64,000 nt of DNA, from NCBI RefSeq assembly GCF_014641695.1, contig NZ_BMIF01000012.1:56875-120874 (forward strand). The letters are read 5' to 3'. The DNA comes from Nitratireductor aestuarii. Its GTDB lineage: Bacteria; Pseudomonadota; Alphaproteobacteria; Rhizobiales; Rhizobiaceae. Made by a program: the position numbers and the translations under genes. Position 1 is the stretch's first letter, and each line of letters starts with the position of its first letter. The notes under the pieces are model-generated. The model did not search any database. It was not told where the DNA came from and worked only from the letters and a program-made list of their open reading frames with translations. Below are positions 63,595 to 64,000 of this stretch, one piece after another.

Positions 63595-63888
63595 AGTTGC
63601 GCTCCCTCGGAATGCGGTAGGGCGATTCCAGGCATCGACTCTTCCATATATTGACCAGCTCAGCGCGACCCCTTGGAAACGCGCGGTTGCATTCCCATAT
63701 GAAGGTGGCGGTGAGGGCAGGGCGCGGGCCGTCTTGCTCCTTGCAGCCTGGGCCGTGGATAAGCTGGAAGCGTTGGGGCGTAAGGGTTTGGGCGAAGCTA
63801 GGGGCTTGGCTGGCGGCTTTCGGGAAGGTTTTGTTAACCATAACAGGCCAGTGGAGCGATAATTTTTGGGTTCGCTCAAAAAACCCGA
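63595..63888. other. Non-coding stretch upstream of an rRNA-like promoter
   Basis: 294 bp with several short open frames on both strands that carry no motif or RBS. No feature is supported here apart from its place between the IclR gene and the strong promoter. Confidence 0.4.
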
Positions 63889-63918
63889 TTGACGACTCGA
63901 GTTTGAGGGGCCTATAAG
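63889..63918 (+). promoter_or_regulatory. Strong sigma-70-type promoter, probably of a ribosomal RNA operon
   Basis: TTGACG (63889-63894), 18-bp spacer, TATAAG (63913-63918). The downstream sequence to the window end is a GC-rich, structured leader with an 8-bp hairpin CGGAGACG/CGTCTCCG (63954-63972) and no start codon with RBS, as expected before a rhizobial 16S gene. The rRNA itself is outside the window, so the identity remains an inference. Confidence 0.55.
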
Positions 63919-64000
63919 CAGCCCATCAACGACGGCGGCGGCGCTGCTGACGGCGGAGACGCTTCGTCTCCGAGATATGGTTTTCTGAAAGACGCATGAG

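Overview
The window looks like chromosomal DNA from an alphaproteobacterium of the Rhizobiales type. This is inferred from the high GC content, the wealth of solute-binding-protein transporters, the IclR/LysR/TetR-controlled catabolic operons, and a rhizobial-style intergenic repeat that follows several stop codons. No database search was possible, so genus is not claimed. About 52 protein genes are supported. No tRNA, CRISPR array, insertion sequence or phage gene was seen. The last 120 bases look like the promoter and leader of a ribosomal RNA operon whose 16S gene would start outside the window.

The region is a chain of catabolic modules, each with its own uptake system. Module 1 (1-14.3 kb): two tandem family-5 substrate-binding proteins, an enolase-superfamily enzyme, a LysR regulator, a TcuA-like flavoprotein, two MmgE/PrpD proteins and a Dpp-type ABC transporter with no binding protein of its own. 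Then come a TmrB-like P-loop protein and a DASS/SLC13 anion transporter. Module 2 (16.8-26.3 kb): a leftward operon of CaiB/BaiF CoA-transferase, two 2-hydroxyacyl-CoA dehydratase-like subunits that lack the usual cluster cysteines, a quinone-oxidoreductase-like protein and an IclR regulator, divergent from an Fbp-type ABC transporter. Module 3 (26.3-36.4 kb): CoA-transferase, MmgE/PrpD and a second enolase-superfamily enzyme leftward; a Ssu/Tau-type ABC transporter with two binding proteins, another MmgE/PrpD and an IclR rightward.

Module 4 (36.6-49.2 kb) is an aromatic-degradation cluster: a PhzS/salicylate-hydroxylase-like monooxygenase, an MhpR-like IclR, a DctPQM TRAP transporter, a type I extradiol dioxygenase, an FAH-family hydrolase, two MhpA-like flavin hydroxylases, a GST and a luciferase-like oxidoreductase. 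Module 5 (49.2-61.2 kb) holds an orphan TctC-type binding protein, a HisD-like dehydrogenase operon with SDR and MDR, a divergent SDR and alpha/beta-hydrolase, a SnoaL-like protein with a TetR regulator, a TAXI-TRAP transporter whose receptor gene is frameshifted, and a DHOD-like flavoprotein. Module 6 (61.4-63.6 kb) is a DUF6282-type amidohydrolase divergent from a fourth IclR.

The signals most worth following are: the cysteine-free HgdA/HgdB-like pair without an activator ATPase; a palindrome (AATCRATYGATT) at four sites in three divergent promoter regions of module 5, which probably defines the TetR regulon; four MmgE/PrpD paralogues with two enolase-superfamily paralogues spread over two separately transported modules; and an IclR-type 17-bp operator pair flanking the TRAP genes. 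The chemistry of most modules cannot be fixed from sequence alone.
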